Assembly: GCA_026874595.1 (NCBI GenBank)
Contig: CM049308.1
Location: forward strand, 44,275,327-44,339,326
Direction of reading: 5' to 3'
Origin: Sipunculus nudus
Taxonomy: Eukaryota > Annelida > Sipuncula > Golfingiida > Sipunculidae
DNA length: 64,000 nucleotides
The position numbers and the translations under genes were made by a program. This document shows positions 22,481-33,360 of the stretch, one piece after another (position 1 is the stretch's first letter; each line of letters opens with the position of its first letter). The notes beneath the pieces were generated by a model. It made no database searches and was not told the DNA's origin. It saw only the letters and a program-made list of their open reading frames with translations.

Positions 22481-24509
22481 AGCTCAGCTGACTATAAGTC
22501 ATCTGAGCTATAGTCGTGGTCCATTGTCCGTCGTCCGTCCGTCTGTCCGTCCGTCTGTCCGTCCGTAGATGTGGCACGTTTTAAAACCGTAAGACCTAGG
22601 AATCCAAAATTTGGCATAATGTTAGATGTCCCCAAGATCTCCTACCAAGCCAAAAACTGGGTCTCAGCGACTTTGTTCCTTTGAGAAATTAAGGAAAAAC
22701 CTCAATTTTTTATTAAAAACCTATTTTCACACTTCAGGACTGCATAATATCAAAACTACTCATCTGTTTTACCTCATATTTACCATAAATATTCCCCTAT
22801 ATAGTTCCTATGTACATGCCAGAAATTATGTCTGTATTGTTTAATTTAAAAAAGTTATGGGCCCAAACTTAATGCATTATATAAAAAATCAGGAAAGATA
22901 TTTGATCACTTAACACAAACCTAGTTAAAGCTATGGACTTTTTTCCAGTAATATAACTTTAATTAATCAAAATTAAATTGTATACCCAAAATTAGATCAA
23001 AATCTTTTAAATTTTTTGAAATATTTACAAAAGTAAAAAATTGGTACTTTAAATTTTGCCCAACTTTGACCATGGCACGTTTTTTTCCTGTAAGTACTGT
23101 CGATTTAATTTTCGCAGCATGTTTTTGTTAGCGTTTAGTCTGTTAACACCAAAAATTTGAAACCAGTTGATCAAAAACTGTAGATTTTATTAAAGTTTTC
23201 AAGCACCATGTAACATATTGTTTACATCAAGCTAGTGTTATGCAGTTTGCAAGAGCTCAGCTCCCAGCTTCAGCTCTCAGTTCCTAAAATTTGGCATACT
23301 ATTAGATATCTCCAAATCCCCTACCATGCCAAGAATTTGGTCACTAGGACTTAATACCTTCAAGATATTAATGAAAAACTTCATTTTTCCATTAAAAACC
23401 CATTGTTACACTTCAAGACTGCCTAATATCAAAACCACTGATCTGACTTGAATCATATAAAATATACATATTTTTCTATACATTCTCTATGCACATGCCA
23501 GAAATGATGTCAGTATTGCATAATTGTTTTAAGTTATGGGCCCAAACATAATGCACTTTGTAAAAAAATCAAGAAATATATTTACTCCCTTAACAAAAGG
23601 ATTGCTGAACCTGGAGATTTTTTGTCAGGGATGTGACATTATTTTATCAAGATTCAATTGAATACCCAAAATTAGTTCAGAATTTTTTCAAATTTTATAA
23701 GTTATTAGTATAAATATAAAATAAGTACCTTACATTTTGCCAAACTTTGACCATGGCACGTTTGTTTCCTGTGAGCACTGTTGATATAATTTTCATATCA
23801 TGCACACATAAGGATTTCAGCTTTTTAGTTTAGAAAGCTGAAAGAAATTGGCCAAAAATTGTAGCATTTATTAATGTTTTTATGAGACCATGTCAGACCT
23901 TAGCTCTCCCCAGCCCCTCTTGAGTCACCTGTATGTTGACCTTGTTGGCCTTTCATCAAATTATGCATGCTTGACGCGAGGCATACACTTGGGCAGCCAG
24001 GCATCTTATGGCCAGCCACAGTTGATCCAACATAACAATAAACAATAAATTAATAAATTTTTATTGGTTTTTAATAACAAATTAAAAAAATATATAAAAG
24101 GAATGTGTTTGTTAGTTGATAATAACAGGAAATTAACTTGCAGTTACTGATGATATAAGAATCTTGTATCCATTGATAGAATGTCACATATTCCAAATAA
24201 CACCATGCAGTCACCTATGGTATTTTTCAGTTCAATTTTAATGATAAAAAAATAAACCATATTATTCATTATTAATCATTTGGGATCATATGAAGGAAAT
24301 TAATGATAGACAAAGATGCAGTTGATAATATTAATCTAGATTCCTGCTGTGTCTAGTGTGTACATTGATGTGAAATTAGTCCAAAATGAATATATTACAT
24401 TTTTTTTATGCCCCCGCCACAAAGTGGCCGGGGCAAATAGTTTTACCACTGTCCGTCCTTCTGTCCTTCCGTCATTTTGTCATACCGAAATCAAACAGTT
24501 GTATGGACT

Positions 24510-25940
24510 TTTTTTTCGCAATGCCTGCAGATATTGGCCTGATTTTTGGTGTGTGAGCAGATAATGACCAGTTACAGATCGAGTTCGCATTTCGTCCAGG
24601 TTGACCTACTTTTGACCGTTTTACGGCTCCTAAACTTAGAAAATTTCATGAAAAATAGAAATTTTCATGACAAATACACATGTACGGACTTTTTTTCGCA
24701 ATGCCTGCAGATATTGGCCTGATTTTTGGTGTGTGGGCAAATAATGACCAGTTACAGGTCAAGTTTGCGTTTCGTCCCAGTTGACCGACTTTTGACCGTT
24801 TTACGGCTCCTTAACTTAGAAAATTTCATAAAAAATAGAAATTTTCATGACAAATACACATGTACGGACTTTTTTTTTCGCAATGCCTGCAGATATTGGC
24901 CTGATTTTTGGTGTGTGGGCAGATAATGACCAGTTACAGATCAAGTTTGCGTTTCGTTCCAGTTGACCTTCTTTTGACCGTTTTACAGCTCCTTAACTTA
25001 GAAAATTTCATGAAAAATAGAAATTTTCATGACAAATACATATGTACGGACTATTTTTCGCAATGCCTGCAGATATTGGCCTGATTTTTGGTGTGTGAGC
25101 AGATATAGACCAGTTACAGATCGAGTTTGCGTTTCCTCCCGGTTGACCTTCTTTTGATTTTTTTTTACGGCTCCTAAACATAGAAAATTTCAAGAAAAAT
25201 ATAAATTTTCATGACAAATGTACATGTACAGCCGTTTTAGCCCTCAGCTCATAGGCTGATGGGCTATTGTTGTCACCTAAGCTGTCCATCTGTCCGTCCG
25301 GAGTCTGTCCGTCCGGAGTCTGTCCATCCTGCGTCTGTTAACTTTTACCTTGTGAGCGGGATATATATTTCTCTAAAAGGATTCACAGTTGCAATTTTAT
25401 TTCATCAGTGAATATGTATATCGATAAAATCTTAGTCAAGTTCGAAGATGGGTGACCTTGACCCATTTTTCTACATTTTAGAGCTGATTATACAAAACCA
25501 CTCAAAAGCTTATATCTCAGGAGCCATATGGTGGATTGTTATGAAACATGGTACATACCTCTCCAATTTAAATTTATAACTGATTTTTAGCTTTTGCTAA
25601 TATCCTAGTTTCGCAATGCAGTGCTTACAGATACTGGCCTGATGTTTGGTCTGTGGGCGCATAATGACCACTTACAGATCAAGTTCGCGTTTCGTTCCAG
25701 TTCACCTATTTTTGACCATATGACAGATCCTGAACATAGAAAATTTCATGAAAGACAGAAATTTTTTTATGAAAAATGCACATGTATGGACTTTTTTCAC
25801 AATGCCTGCAGATACTGGCCTGATTTCAGGTGTGTTGCTTGATAATGACCCGTTACAGATCGTGTTTGCATTTTGCCCTTGTTGACCTACTTTTGACCAT
25901 ACGACACCTCCTGAACTTAAACATTTTTACAAAATTTAAC
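24510..25940 (+). repeat. ~180-bp tandem repeat inside the C element
   Basis: The phrase 'gcaatgcctgcagatattgg' or a variant starts at 24,518, 24,698, 24,880 and 25,060. Spacings are 180-182 bp. Two more units follow at about 25,613 and 25,796 beyond the F insertion. Unit length is close to the ~160-bp repeats of oyster pearl/BIV160 elements, though I cannot test homology. Confidence 0.85.
25236..25608 (+). mobile_element. Family-F element nested in a C repeat unit
   Basis: The head hairpin pairs AGCCC.CAGC with GCTG..GGGCT (25,239-25,265), followed by a GTCC microsatellite. The tail is TTAGC-TTTT-GCTAA and then CTAG at 25,605-25,608, followed by TTT. Removing it restores the C repeat unit across a T run ('catgtac…tttt' to 'tcgcaatgc'). 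Confidence 0.7.
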
Positions 25941-26664
25941 AAATGTTTCTAATTTGTCCCAGGCGGGGGCATTCGTGTCGTTCCGACACATCTAGTTTTA
26001 ATATGAATAAAAGCCATAAAACCAGGTACTTATGATCATTATTTAAATGTGTGAATTTTGTATAAATTTTGGATTCTCAACATCATTGTTTGGTGAAAAC
26101 TGAATAAATACCAGACATAGTGCGAATACTTTGCAAATGTATTTGAATACGACTATGAATATGTACTCCATTATAAAATTTCTTGCATAAGAATGGAAAT
26201 TCAGGTATAAATGAAAGTATGAATACCAGTGCAAATACTTTCAAAATGTATTCATGAATGCATTCATATATATATTCTTTATATTATTTTAATAATCATT
26301 TCAGTTGTATTTTATTTTTAAAAAATCATACGATTCTCTTATTATTTTTAATAAAAATTATATTTGGGACAATTTGTTATTATTTTTAATAAATAGTTAA
26401 ACTCTTATATTATATGTTCTGCTTATAAGTTATATGGCCAAGTCAAAATCTGTGTGACTATAGCACTCCATTTGTTAATAAAATAAATGAAATCAATCCT
26501 CTTCCCTGTCTCCAAAGATACCATCAAAATCATACATAAGCTAAACACCCACAACTCATAATAAAGCTTATATTTCCACACAAACAAGCATGTGCCTCAT
26601 TTCTAAATCATATTATTTTATCATATTTAACAGCTGAGCGCCGTGACCCATAGGTCCCTTGTTT

Positions 26665-28007
26665 AATGGTACTGTACCACACTGAATGTCTACATCACAC
26701 TTACAATCAGTATCTACTTTAACTGAATCAGGGTCAGTGTTTACACAATTTACAAAAGTAACATTATGTACAACATCTGATGTGCTATTTCTGTCATAAT
26801 ATAGTTTCAACATGTTAACATGGTACAGATGTTTCATCTGGTGTCAACAGTATGTAATTTAAATCACTGTCTTTCTAGTCAACAATGTAAGGACCAAAAT
26901 ACCTAGCTTGCAGAGGTTTGTCTGGGATGGGAAGTAAGGCAAGGACCTTTTCACCAGGCTCGAACGTCCTACTTACAGTGTGCTTGTCATACTTTGATTC
27001 ATTTCACTTTGTGCAGGTTTTAGATATGACTTTGCAATCTCACAAGCATTGTGTAGTTTAGAGTGAAAGTCTGAGACATACTGCAGTAAACTAGGAGAAT
27101 CAGGATTTTCACACGAGTTTTTCTTTAAGCAGTTTCAATGGAAGTTCAGTTCGAGGTCCATGTTCGAAAACTAGTTCAAAGGGACTGAAACCAAGGAGTC
27201 TTGAAAGGAGTCTCCGACAACAAACTGCAATAGGTGGATACCTTCATCCCAGTCTTTCTGTGTGACATAGCAATAGGTCCTAATCATGTTTTTTAATGTC
27301 TGGTGAAAACGCTCGAGGGCGCCCTGATTTTCAGGATGGTATGGCGAAGAGCTGTACTGTTTTATACCTAGCTCAAGCATACATTGCTGGAATAAGCCAG
27401 ACATAAAATTAGACCCTTGGTCAGACTGGACGGATTTAGGCCATCCAAGAGTTGTAAAAAAAATTGTCAGAGCTTTGACAACACTTTTGCAATTAATTTT
27501 GCGCAATGGTCTTGCCTCGGGGAACCTGGTAGATGTGCACATAATTGTCAGCAAGTATTCAAGTCAAGATTTTGTTTTTGGCAGTGGTCCAACACAGTCA
27601 ACAATTTGATGTTTGATGGCACACTCATCATCAGCGCATACATCAGGTGGTCGCCATTTACGCTTAAGCACTCCATTTTTAACATAGAAACATACTGGGT
27701 TCTGTGACAGTTCATCTTTAGAATCTGCCCTGGGAAACAGACATGAAATTTCATGGTCCTTATGCTTTTCCGCGATAAGTTCTGACCTTGAAAATGCTGT
27801 ATCCTGTACGGGCGAGTCTTTAGACGAGTCTCTAGTGACTCCCAGAGTGTTATTATCTGGACCATTATCCTCATGTGTGTTTTTGGCCATAGATCTAGTT
27901 ACAACACATGAATGATACAAACCAGGAATTTCCTGACTTTCCGGATCAGTGTCCTGATCAAGTGACAGCTTTTCTGTCACTATTGGCACAGGTTGTACTT
28001 TGTCATC
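26665..28007 (-). pseudogene. Integrase of Gmr1-like pol, N-terminal zinc region deleted
   Basis: Minus-strand order: after the protease come a linker ending VVTRSMAKN (about 27,880) and a pre-integrase segment, FYVKNGVLKRKWRPPDV. This runs almost directly into the catalytic core IVDCVGPLPKTKS. The HHCC zinc-finger stretch expected between them is absent, and the frame is preserved. A single in-frame TGA lies at 27,564-27,566. The core then continues with TIMCTSTRFPEARPL, SVQSDQGSNFMS and NQGALERFHQTLK, so all three D, D, E residues remain. A frameshift near 27,190 precedes FELVF-like sequence. Decayed C-terminal sequence ends at YHVNMLKLYYDR (about 26,800). Integrase inserts the cDNA into host chromosomes; this one would lack the DNA-end-binding finger. 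It lies upstream of RT, the Gmr1 order. Confidence 0.87.
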
Positions 28008-28404
28008 TGCAACATCATTGCCTAGTAGCAACTGGATTCCCTTAAAGACTAAAGTACATGTAGTTCTTATGCCCACAGTTATATTTCCAGAAATCAAATC
28101 TGACTTTAAATGTATACTGTGAAGCGGAACTGAAGTGTGCTTGTCTGAAAACACACCAAATAACAAGTGCATGTGCACCAGTAAATTACCTATCAGAAAA
28201 TGGCAAAGTGTTTGCTAACATGAGAGTCTGGCCTGAACCAGTGTCCCTAAAAATTGTAATAGGGGTAGAATCTGAAAAACCACTTGAAAGTGATGCAAAA
28301 CCATCATGTATGAATGGCTCAAATAACTCCATTTCAGAGTCAGGAGAGGAATCTACTACCTCAGCTTCATCAAACAAAGAACTGACAATGACAGTGTCAG
28401 TCAT
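28008..28404 (-). pseudogene. Aspartic protease of Gmr1-like element
   Basis: The retropepsin active site is visible as FRDTGSGQTLML (about 28,240-28,260). After a frameshift near 28,186, the C-terminal conserved motif IQLLLGNDVA follows (about 28,010-28,035). The protein would cleave the Gag-Pol precursor in the virus-like particle. The catalytic D-T-G is intact, but the frameshift splits the domain. It lies between gag and integrase. Confidence 0.82.
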
Positions 28405-30026
28405 AAACTATTTTTCAGAGTCATTTAAGGAATCTACATCCTTTTTATCAATTAACTCCTCATGGGAATAAACAGAGGAATTTTCCTCAGCACAAACAAA
28501 CTTCTGTTTGTCATAAGAGGATCTGGCCTCATTTGAAAAAAACTCGCAAGAGTAAAAAAAATACTTAGACTTATTTAGAGAATACTCCTCGCAGGAGTCT
28601 TGAAAGGACCTAGCCTTATTATATTCCTCACAGGAATCAACTGAGGTTTTTACCCCGCAGTCTACGGATTCTTCTTTGGATTCAGACGGCACGTGGGCCT
28701 CCGTAGCATCAAACTCTTTATTAGAGTCAATAAAGGAGTTGTACACCTTATTTATATGAAAAGAGCTTGGCTCTTGTACAATGATATGCATAGATTTTGA
28801 AACCAAACCAGAAGATTTGCTATTTGGTTTATTCGCAAGCTTCCAGCAGTCAGATATTAGATGACCTTCCTTCTTGCAGTAATTACAGATTTTCTTTGAA
28901 AATGACCTGCCTTGGTTGGACTTAGACACAGTGGACATGGACTGAGATGTAGCAATGGACTTTGCTGAATTTTCAGGACTACTAGAACTGGGTGACTGCG
29001 CTGCTGTAAACTTCTTTTGACCATACTGATTAACATACTTGTTTGTGAATGACTGGTTTGATTTGCTAGTAATGGACATTTTGTGTGTTAATGAATAATG
29101 ATCAGCTAATTGAGCAGCAATGTCAAGTGTTTCAGGACTTTTCTCATCTAGAACATCTGCGTTAATGCAGCGCTTGAATTCTTCAAGCAAAATAAACTGG
29201 CGCAAATTGTCATAATTTTTCATTTCATTTTTAGAACTACACCAGCGATCAAACAACTGCTCTTTTGTCCTAGTAAATTCGATGTAGGTCTGTTCTCTGT
29301 GCATTTCCCAATTTCTGAAATTCTGGCGGTAAGCCTCCGGAACGAACTCATGACCTTTTAGAATTAACCGTTTTACCAGGTCATAGTCAGCAGCAGCTTC
29401 TACTGAAAGCTCCGTATAAAATTTTCCATAGGCCATTTTAAATTGTCAGCTACCTTCTCAAAGTGTAAGATATATTTATCAACCTCTTTTTCTTGAAAAA
29501 GTGGGACAAGTCCAAAGTGTTTAGTAACATCAAAACTGAGTTGGGGCAGCACTCAGACTATATTCTAGTTTAAGTCTTTCTAACTCCAGTCGTTTTAACT
29601 TAATTTCTTTTTCTTTTTCTAGTCTTTCTCTTTCTAACCTTTCGTGTTCTTTCCTCTCTTCTCTTCGTTTTTTCTAATTCCCTCTCTTTTCTTTGTTTTT
29701 CTAATTCCCTCTCTTTTCTTTTTTTTCCCATTTCCCTCTCTTCTCTTTTTGTCTAATTCTAACTGATTTAATGCTAGCTCATGATGCATTTTTAACTTTT
29801 TTTAATTCTAATTGCATAGCAAGGCTGTCATTTTTTGATGTTTCACCTTCACTCTCTTCAATTAAACCTTTGCTAACTAGGTCTTGCATCATTTTAGCAA
29901 TGATATCAGGCTTTCTAAAAAGTTTTTTCACACTAAGCCCTAAGTGTTGTCCCAAATGCAACAACCGTTCCTTTGTCAACTGTTCAAGTTGATCAGGGTC
30001 GGGATCTCAGGTTTGAAATCTGCCAT
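28405..30026 (-). pseudogene. Gag of Gmr1-like element, SCAN-like capsid plus CCHC knuckle
   Basis: A start ATG at 30,024-30,026 opens MADFKPEIP. One base loss then shifts into QLTKERLLHLGQHLGLSVKK (29,979-29,779), a SAP-like N-terminus. It is followed by a Lys/Glu/Arg-rich coiled-coil tract (about 29,580-29,770) with further shifts. The main frame (29,436-28,408, 342 codons) has a capsid segment, YRQNFRNWEMHREQTYIEF to DIAAQLADHYSLTHK. This resembles the SCAN domain, which is known to derive from Gmr1-like gag. A zinc knuckle CNYCKKEGHLISDC follows, then a Ser/Glu-rich tail with repeated SCEEY motifs. It would form the capsid and bind RNA. Confidence 0.85.
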
Positions 30027-30170
30027 GTTAAGATGTTAAAACAGTAACAAAAAACCACTGAGATAAATCCTGAAAACAATGTATTGTAAACAGTATGTAA
30101 TCTTGTAAACAATGTATGATAAAACAATGTGTCTAGTTCAAGGCCTAATACATGTTCAAAACTATTAAGC

Positions 30171-30188
30171 ATCCTGGACGAGCCCCCA
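30171..30188 (-). other. Primer binding site, tRNA-Pro type
   Basis: The plus strand reads ATCCTGGACGAGCCCCCA; its complement begins TGGGGGCTCGTCC. This is the classical tRNA-Pro primer site known from murine leukaemia virus, apart from one base near its end. It lies 6 bp inside the 5' LTR, where a PBS is expected, and confirms minus-strand orientation. Confidence 0.8.
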
Positions 30189-30194
30189 ATTTTA

Positions 30195-31036
30195 TGTTAC
30201 GGAACCTAATATCAACAGATAACGTATGCGTGATGAACATATATTTTGTAATGGAGATAAAAAAAATCAGATTCTGTAACACTAGGCAGCGTGTAATGTC
30301 TAGGGGAATGAATAAAGAAAGTTAATGTTTTTTTTTTGTTAAAAAATAACTATAATTTATTCTTAAAACGACCCTATCATTACAATACACTAAACCAATA
30401 CAATTACACAGTATAACAGCAGTATAAGAACAAATCAATACACTCTCACAGTAAAATAAGTGCACAGTACCTGGATAACACCATTGTCACAGCGATAAGT
30501 CCTTTAAAATGTATAAGCCGGATGAAAAGTTCACACAAATTTTCTCGGAGAATAATAGTCAAATGTAAAGCTCTTGTTACAATCCAGAAAGTAAACTGAA
30601 GACCAAATAAGATTCGTCACAAAATCCAGAAGAAAATCTATAATTGCCGCACTTATGGGAATAGGCCCTACAAACTGACATACACGCTTCTGTATCCGCT
30701 GGAATATTCTCTCACCTCCCTCTCGGCTCTAAATCACAGCCCCCTATTTATAACTTTTCACCTCCAGCCGAGAACCTTCCATTGCTCGAACATTCTAAAG
30801 AATCTAACACAGTACACACGTTCAAAGAACATACCAGAACAAAGAACGCTTTGTATCTAGGGTTCAACCAATACGAATTAAAGCGAGCCTGCTACATCCG
30901 GCCAGGCGAGGCCGCCACAACACGAGCTACGCGTGGCAAACAAACCAAACGCCAACAACACATGGAACATCCGTGTGCACAATAAAACAATCATCTGTAA
31001 GACCGTTGCACACAATAAAAAGGGGCACCTGTAACA
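30195..31036 (-). mobile_element. Gmr1-like 5' LTR
   Basis: 842 bp, TGTTA to TAACA on the plus strand, homologous to the LTRs at 14,204 and 18,964 but with many substitutions and several indels. Together with 18,964-19,801 it bounds a 12.1-kb element, of which about 6.7 kb is retroelement and the rest later insertions. Confidence 0.9.
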
Positions 31037-32140
31037 CCCACTAAAGGCAGTTTGCCTTGGCTCAGCTTTGCCACTACTGGCAGGCTTCCCTTCTGCCATG
31101 CATCCCCCCACCCCTTCCCCCAGATGGTGCATAAACTAGATGAATGTTATAATTTTCTGTATTTGATTCATTCTTATTCTAGGTTATACTACATTTAAGA
31201 TTTTGTATTGTACCACCAAGGTTACGATGGTTAAAGTGCACATTTAATGGTGTCCACAAAGTGGTGTATTGCTATGAAAGTGTAGATGTTCATCAGATAA
31301 GGCTTTCCTTACTTCAGAAGAGTAAAATCTTCACCTGGTGTAAAAAATTAACAATAATTCCAGGAATATATTATAGCTGAGATAGTAATCAGCGCAATGA
31401 TATTGTTTGTCCCTCATTCAACCAACAGTGTGTATACTTGTTTTAAAAAGATGTTTTGTTTTTATCAAATTTACTGAATCTTTTATTTTTGGTGAATAAA
31501 ACTTAGCATATACTGAAAACTCCAATGTACAAAATTTTTTAATAGTGATTCAAGGAATAATCTTGAAGATGCCATGTAGTGGCTTTATTTTCTTTTAAAT
31601 TCAGTTCAAACATTTGTGATTAAAAATAATAAAATATGTGTATGTATAATATGACCCGATGAGAGCTGATCTCTGGATAAATAAGTTTTGCAACTTACAA
31701 TTTTGATATTTTAACTTATATTTTCAGATTTGTTTATCACAAATTTATAAAACTTGTAAATAAAAGAAATGAATCTGATAAAAACTATAAATGGAAAAAG
31801 TGGATATGCTAAAAAAATAAGGCTTTAGTATAAACTTAAATGCATTATTCCCTTGAAAGTGAAATAAAGGTATTGTTCCATTCTGTCCGAGTGCCTGGCC
31901 ATCTGTAAATTTTTCATATGCAGCACAGTATCTCAAAACTTTTACTGGTTTTCTTCATGACAGTCTTGTCAGAGTATTAGTTTTGCAATCATGTATTTAG
32001 AACTTTACTATAACCAAGTAGGAGGACCCTTTCTTCTTAGCTCCTCATATGCTTATATATATGAATAACATTACAGTAGAATATTTTGCATTTGCTAAAA
32101 TTTCAAATTTCAGCTAAGCGCTGTGACCCATGGGTCCCTT
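31037..32140 (+). mobile_element. Right half of the family-A element split by the LTR retrotransposon
   Basis: It resumes at CCCA and 'ggcagtttgccttggctcagc', matching the intact A element from about 2750 to its tail. It ends CAGCTAAGCGCTGTGACCCATGGGTCCCTT at 32,111-32,140. No coding content. Confidence 0.8.
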
Positions 32141-33360
32141 AATTGTTTACCGTCTGCACCTGTCTCTCGATAAATCCATTACTTCTTGGGTAGTGAGGCG
32201 ATAAAGTGGTGTGCGTGAAGCACCACTCACTGGCAAACTTCATAAACTGATGACTGTCAAATTGTGGGCCATTGACACTGAATAAAATTTCAGGGATTCC
32301 TTGCTCACTGAATATTTGTTTCAGGGATTTATAACTTTTCCACTAGTCGGCATACCTCCTATACGACGAACGATAGGAAATTTTGTGAAGTAGTCTGCCA
32401 ACAGCAAGTACTCAAGGGTGTCATAATGGAACAAGTCAACACGAAGTTTTACCCATGGTCCTTTCGGTATGTCATGTTGCAGTAGTGGTTCCGATTTTTG
32501 TGACTTGGCATCCTTTTGACATATGGAACCGAGGTGCGAAATGTGTAACTGTAAAAGGATATCAGATCTCATTACTGGAAGAATCACGATTCTTTCTCCT
32601 TTCATCAGGATTCAATTAACAACTGAAATTTCGTTACGATATAAACAAAAGGGGCGTAAATGCTTTGACGAGTCTATGAATCTTTCTGGCCTTCCGCGGA
32701 GACCAACAGTGCATTAATCTGACAGGGTTTTGTCCTTTAACGTTTTTCCCCGGATTTGCTCAAGTTTACCGGTTGTGAACTGAAGGTGTGCTACCCGTTT
32801 TGTCTAGTTTGATCTCTTCCCAGTTTTTGCTCGATAATCTTGAAAGACTATCTGCTATGATCATTTCTGGTCCAGGGCGTAGCCCTGTAGCTGTAGATAT
32901 AGCCTCTGCAACCTGGGTGGTTCAGGTTCTTTAAGTGTATCATTTCGGGGGGGGGGGGGGGGGGAGGGGGTTATGGTCCGTTTTAAAGGTAAAGTGCTTA
33001 CCATACATGAAGTTGTGTAATTTCTAACGCCGAATACGACAGCAAGCGCTTCCCCCTCGATGTTTGCATATCTTTGTCAGCACTCTGGCGACTTTTAGAA
33101 GCAAACGCACCATGTCTATCATGCTGCACAAGAGCTGCTCCAAGGCCGGTAGGCGGAGCGTCAATATAAATGGTAGTCTCTCAGTTTGGGCTGAAATAGG
33201 CCGACGTTGTACTCTCGCATAATAGCGTTTGATTTTGTCAGACTTTCTGTTGGTCCATTCAGAGTCCGTTGTGATTAATTCTCTGAGAGGTGCTGTATGT
33301 GCTGATAAGTTCGAATGAAAGGTCCCATATATATGTTGCTAAACCTAGGAAGTGTTGGAC
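32141..33360 (-). pseudogene. Degenerate Ty3/Gypsy pol remnant (RT tail, RNase H, integrase)
   Basis: Read leftward from 33,360: FLGLATYMGPF (end of RT), DAPPTGLGAALVQ (RNase H start, near 33,160) and IIADSLSRLSS (RNase H end, near 32,850) appear in different frames. Then integrase pieces follow: LHISHLG and LLQHDIPKGPWVKL to LLADYFTKF (32,605-32,321), and in another frame IFSEQGIPEILFSVNGPQF and SNGFIERQVQ (32,320-32,143). The zinc finger is mostly deleted. The second catalytic Asp appears replaced (SVNGPQF where the family has SDNGPQF). Domain order is the common RT-RH-IN, so this is a different lineage from the neighbouring Gmr1-like element. A G run at 32,947-32,964 interrupts it. Confidence 0.78.

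Larger units (their letters stand above)
18266..23037. repeat. Tandem segmental duplication, copy 2
   Basis: Second copy, offset 4,761-4,772 bp from the first. The extra 11 bp are in the GTCC/GTCT microsatellite near 22,530. Sequence after 23,037 continues the A element naturally, so copy 2 retains the ancestral right-hand context, while copy 1 retains the ancestral left-hand context. Confidence 0.93.
24408..25995 (+). mobile_element. Family-C element (non-autonomous, Helentron/HINE-like)
   Basis: The 5' hairpin GCCCC..CCAC-AAA-GTGG..GGGGC is at 24,410-24,434. ATGCCCCCGCC (24,408-24,418) has a perfect inverse, GGCGGGGGCAT, at 25,962-25,972. The terminal hairpin is GTGTCG-TTC-CGACAC (25,975-25,989), then AT and CTAG at 25,992-25,995, followed by TTTT. 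The body is a ~180-bp tandem repeat. It is interrupted by the F element at 25,239. No coding frame is credible. Confidence 0.78.
22481..26664 (+). mobile_element. Family-A element between integrase and RT, with nested C and F
   Basis: The head hairpin AGCTCAG...CTGAGCT starts at 22,481 after a T run. The 3' end is CAGCTGAGC at 26,631, GTGACCCATAGGTCCCTTGTTT to 26,664. The flanking minus-strand sequences (…VPL on the right, NSDVLNNL on the left) are adjacent in this retroelement family, so the 4,184 bp are one insertion. The first part is itself doubled: 'ttggcata..ttagat' recurs about 680 bp apart (22,612 and 23,292). It hosts the C element at 24,408. Confidence 0.85.
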
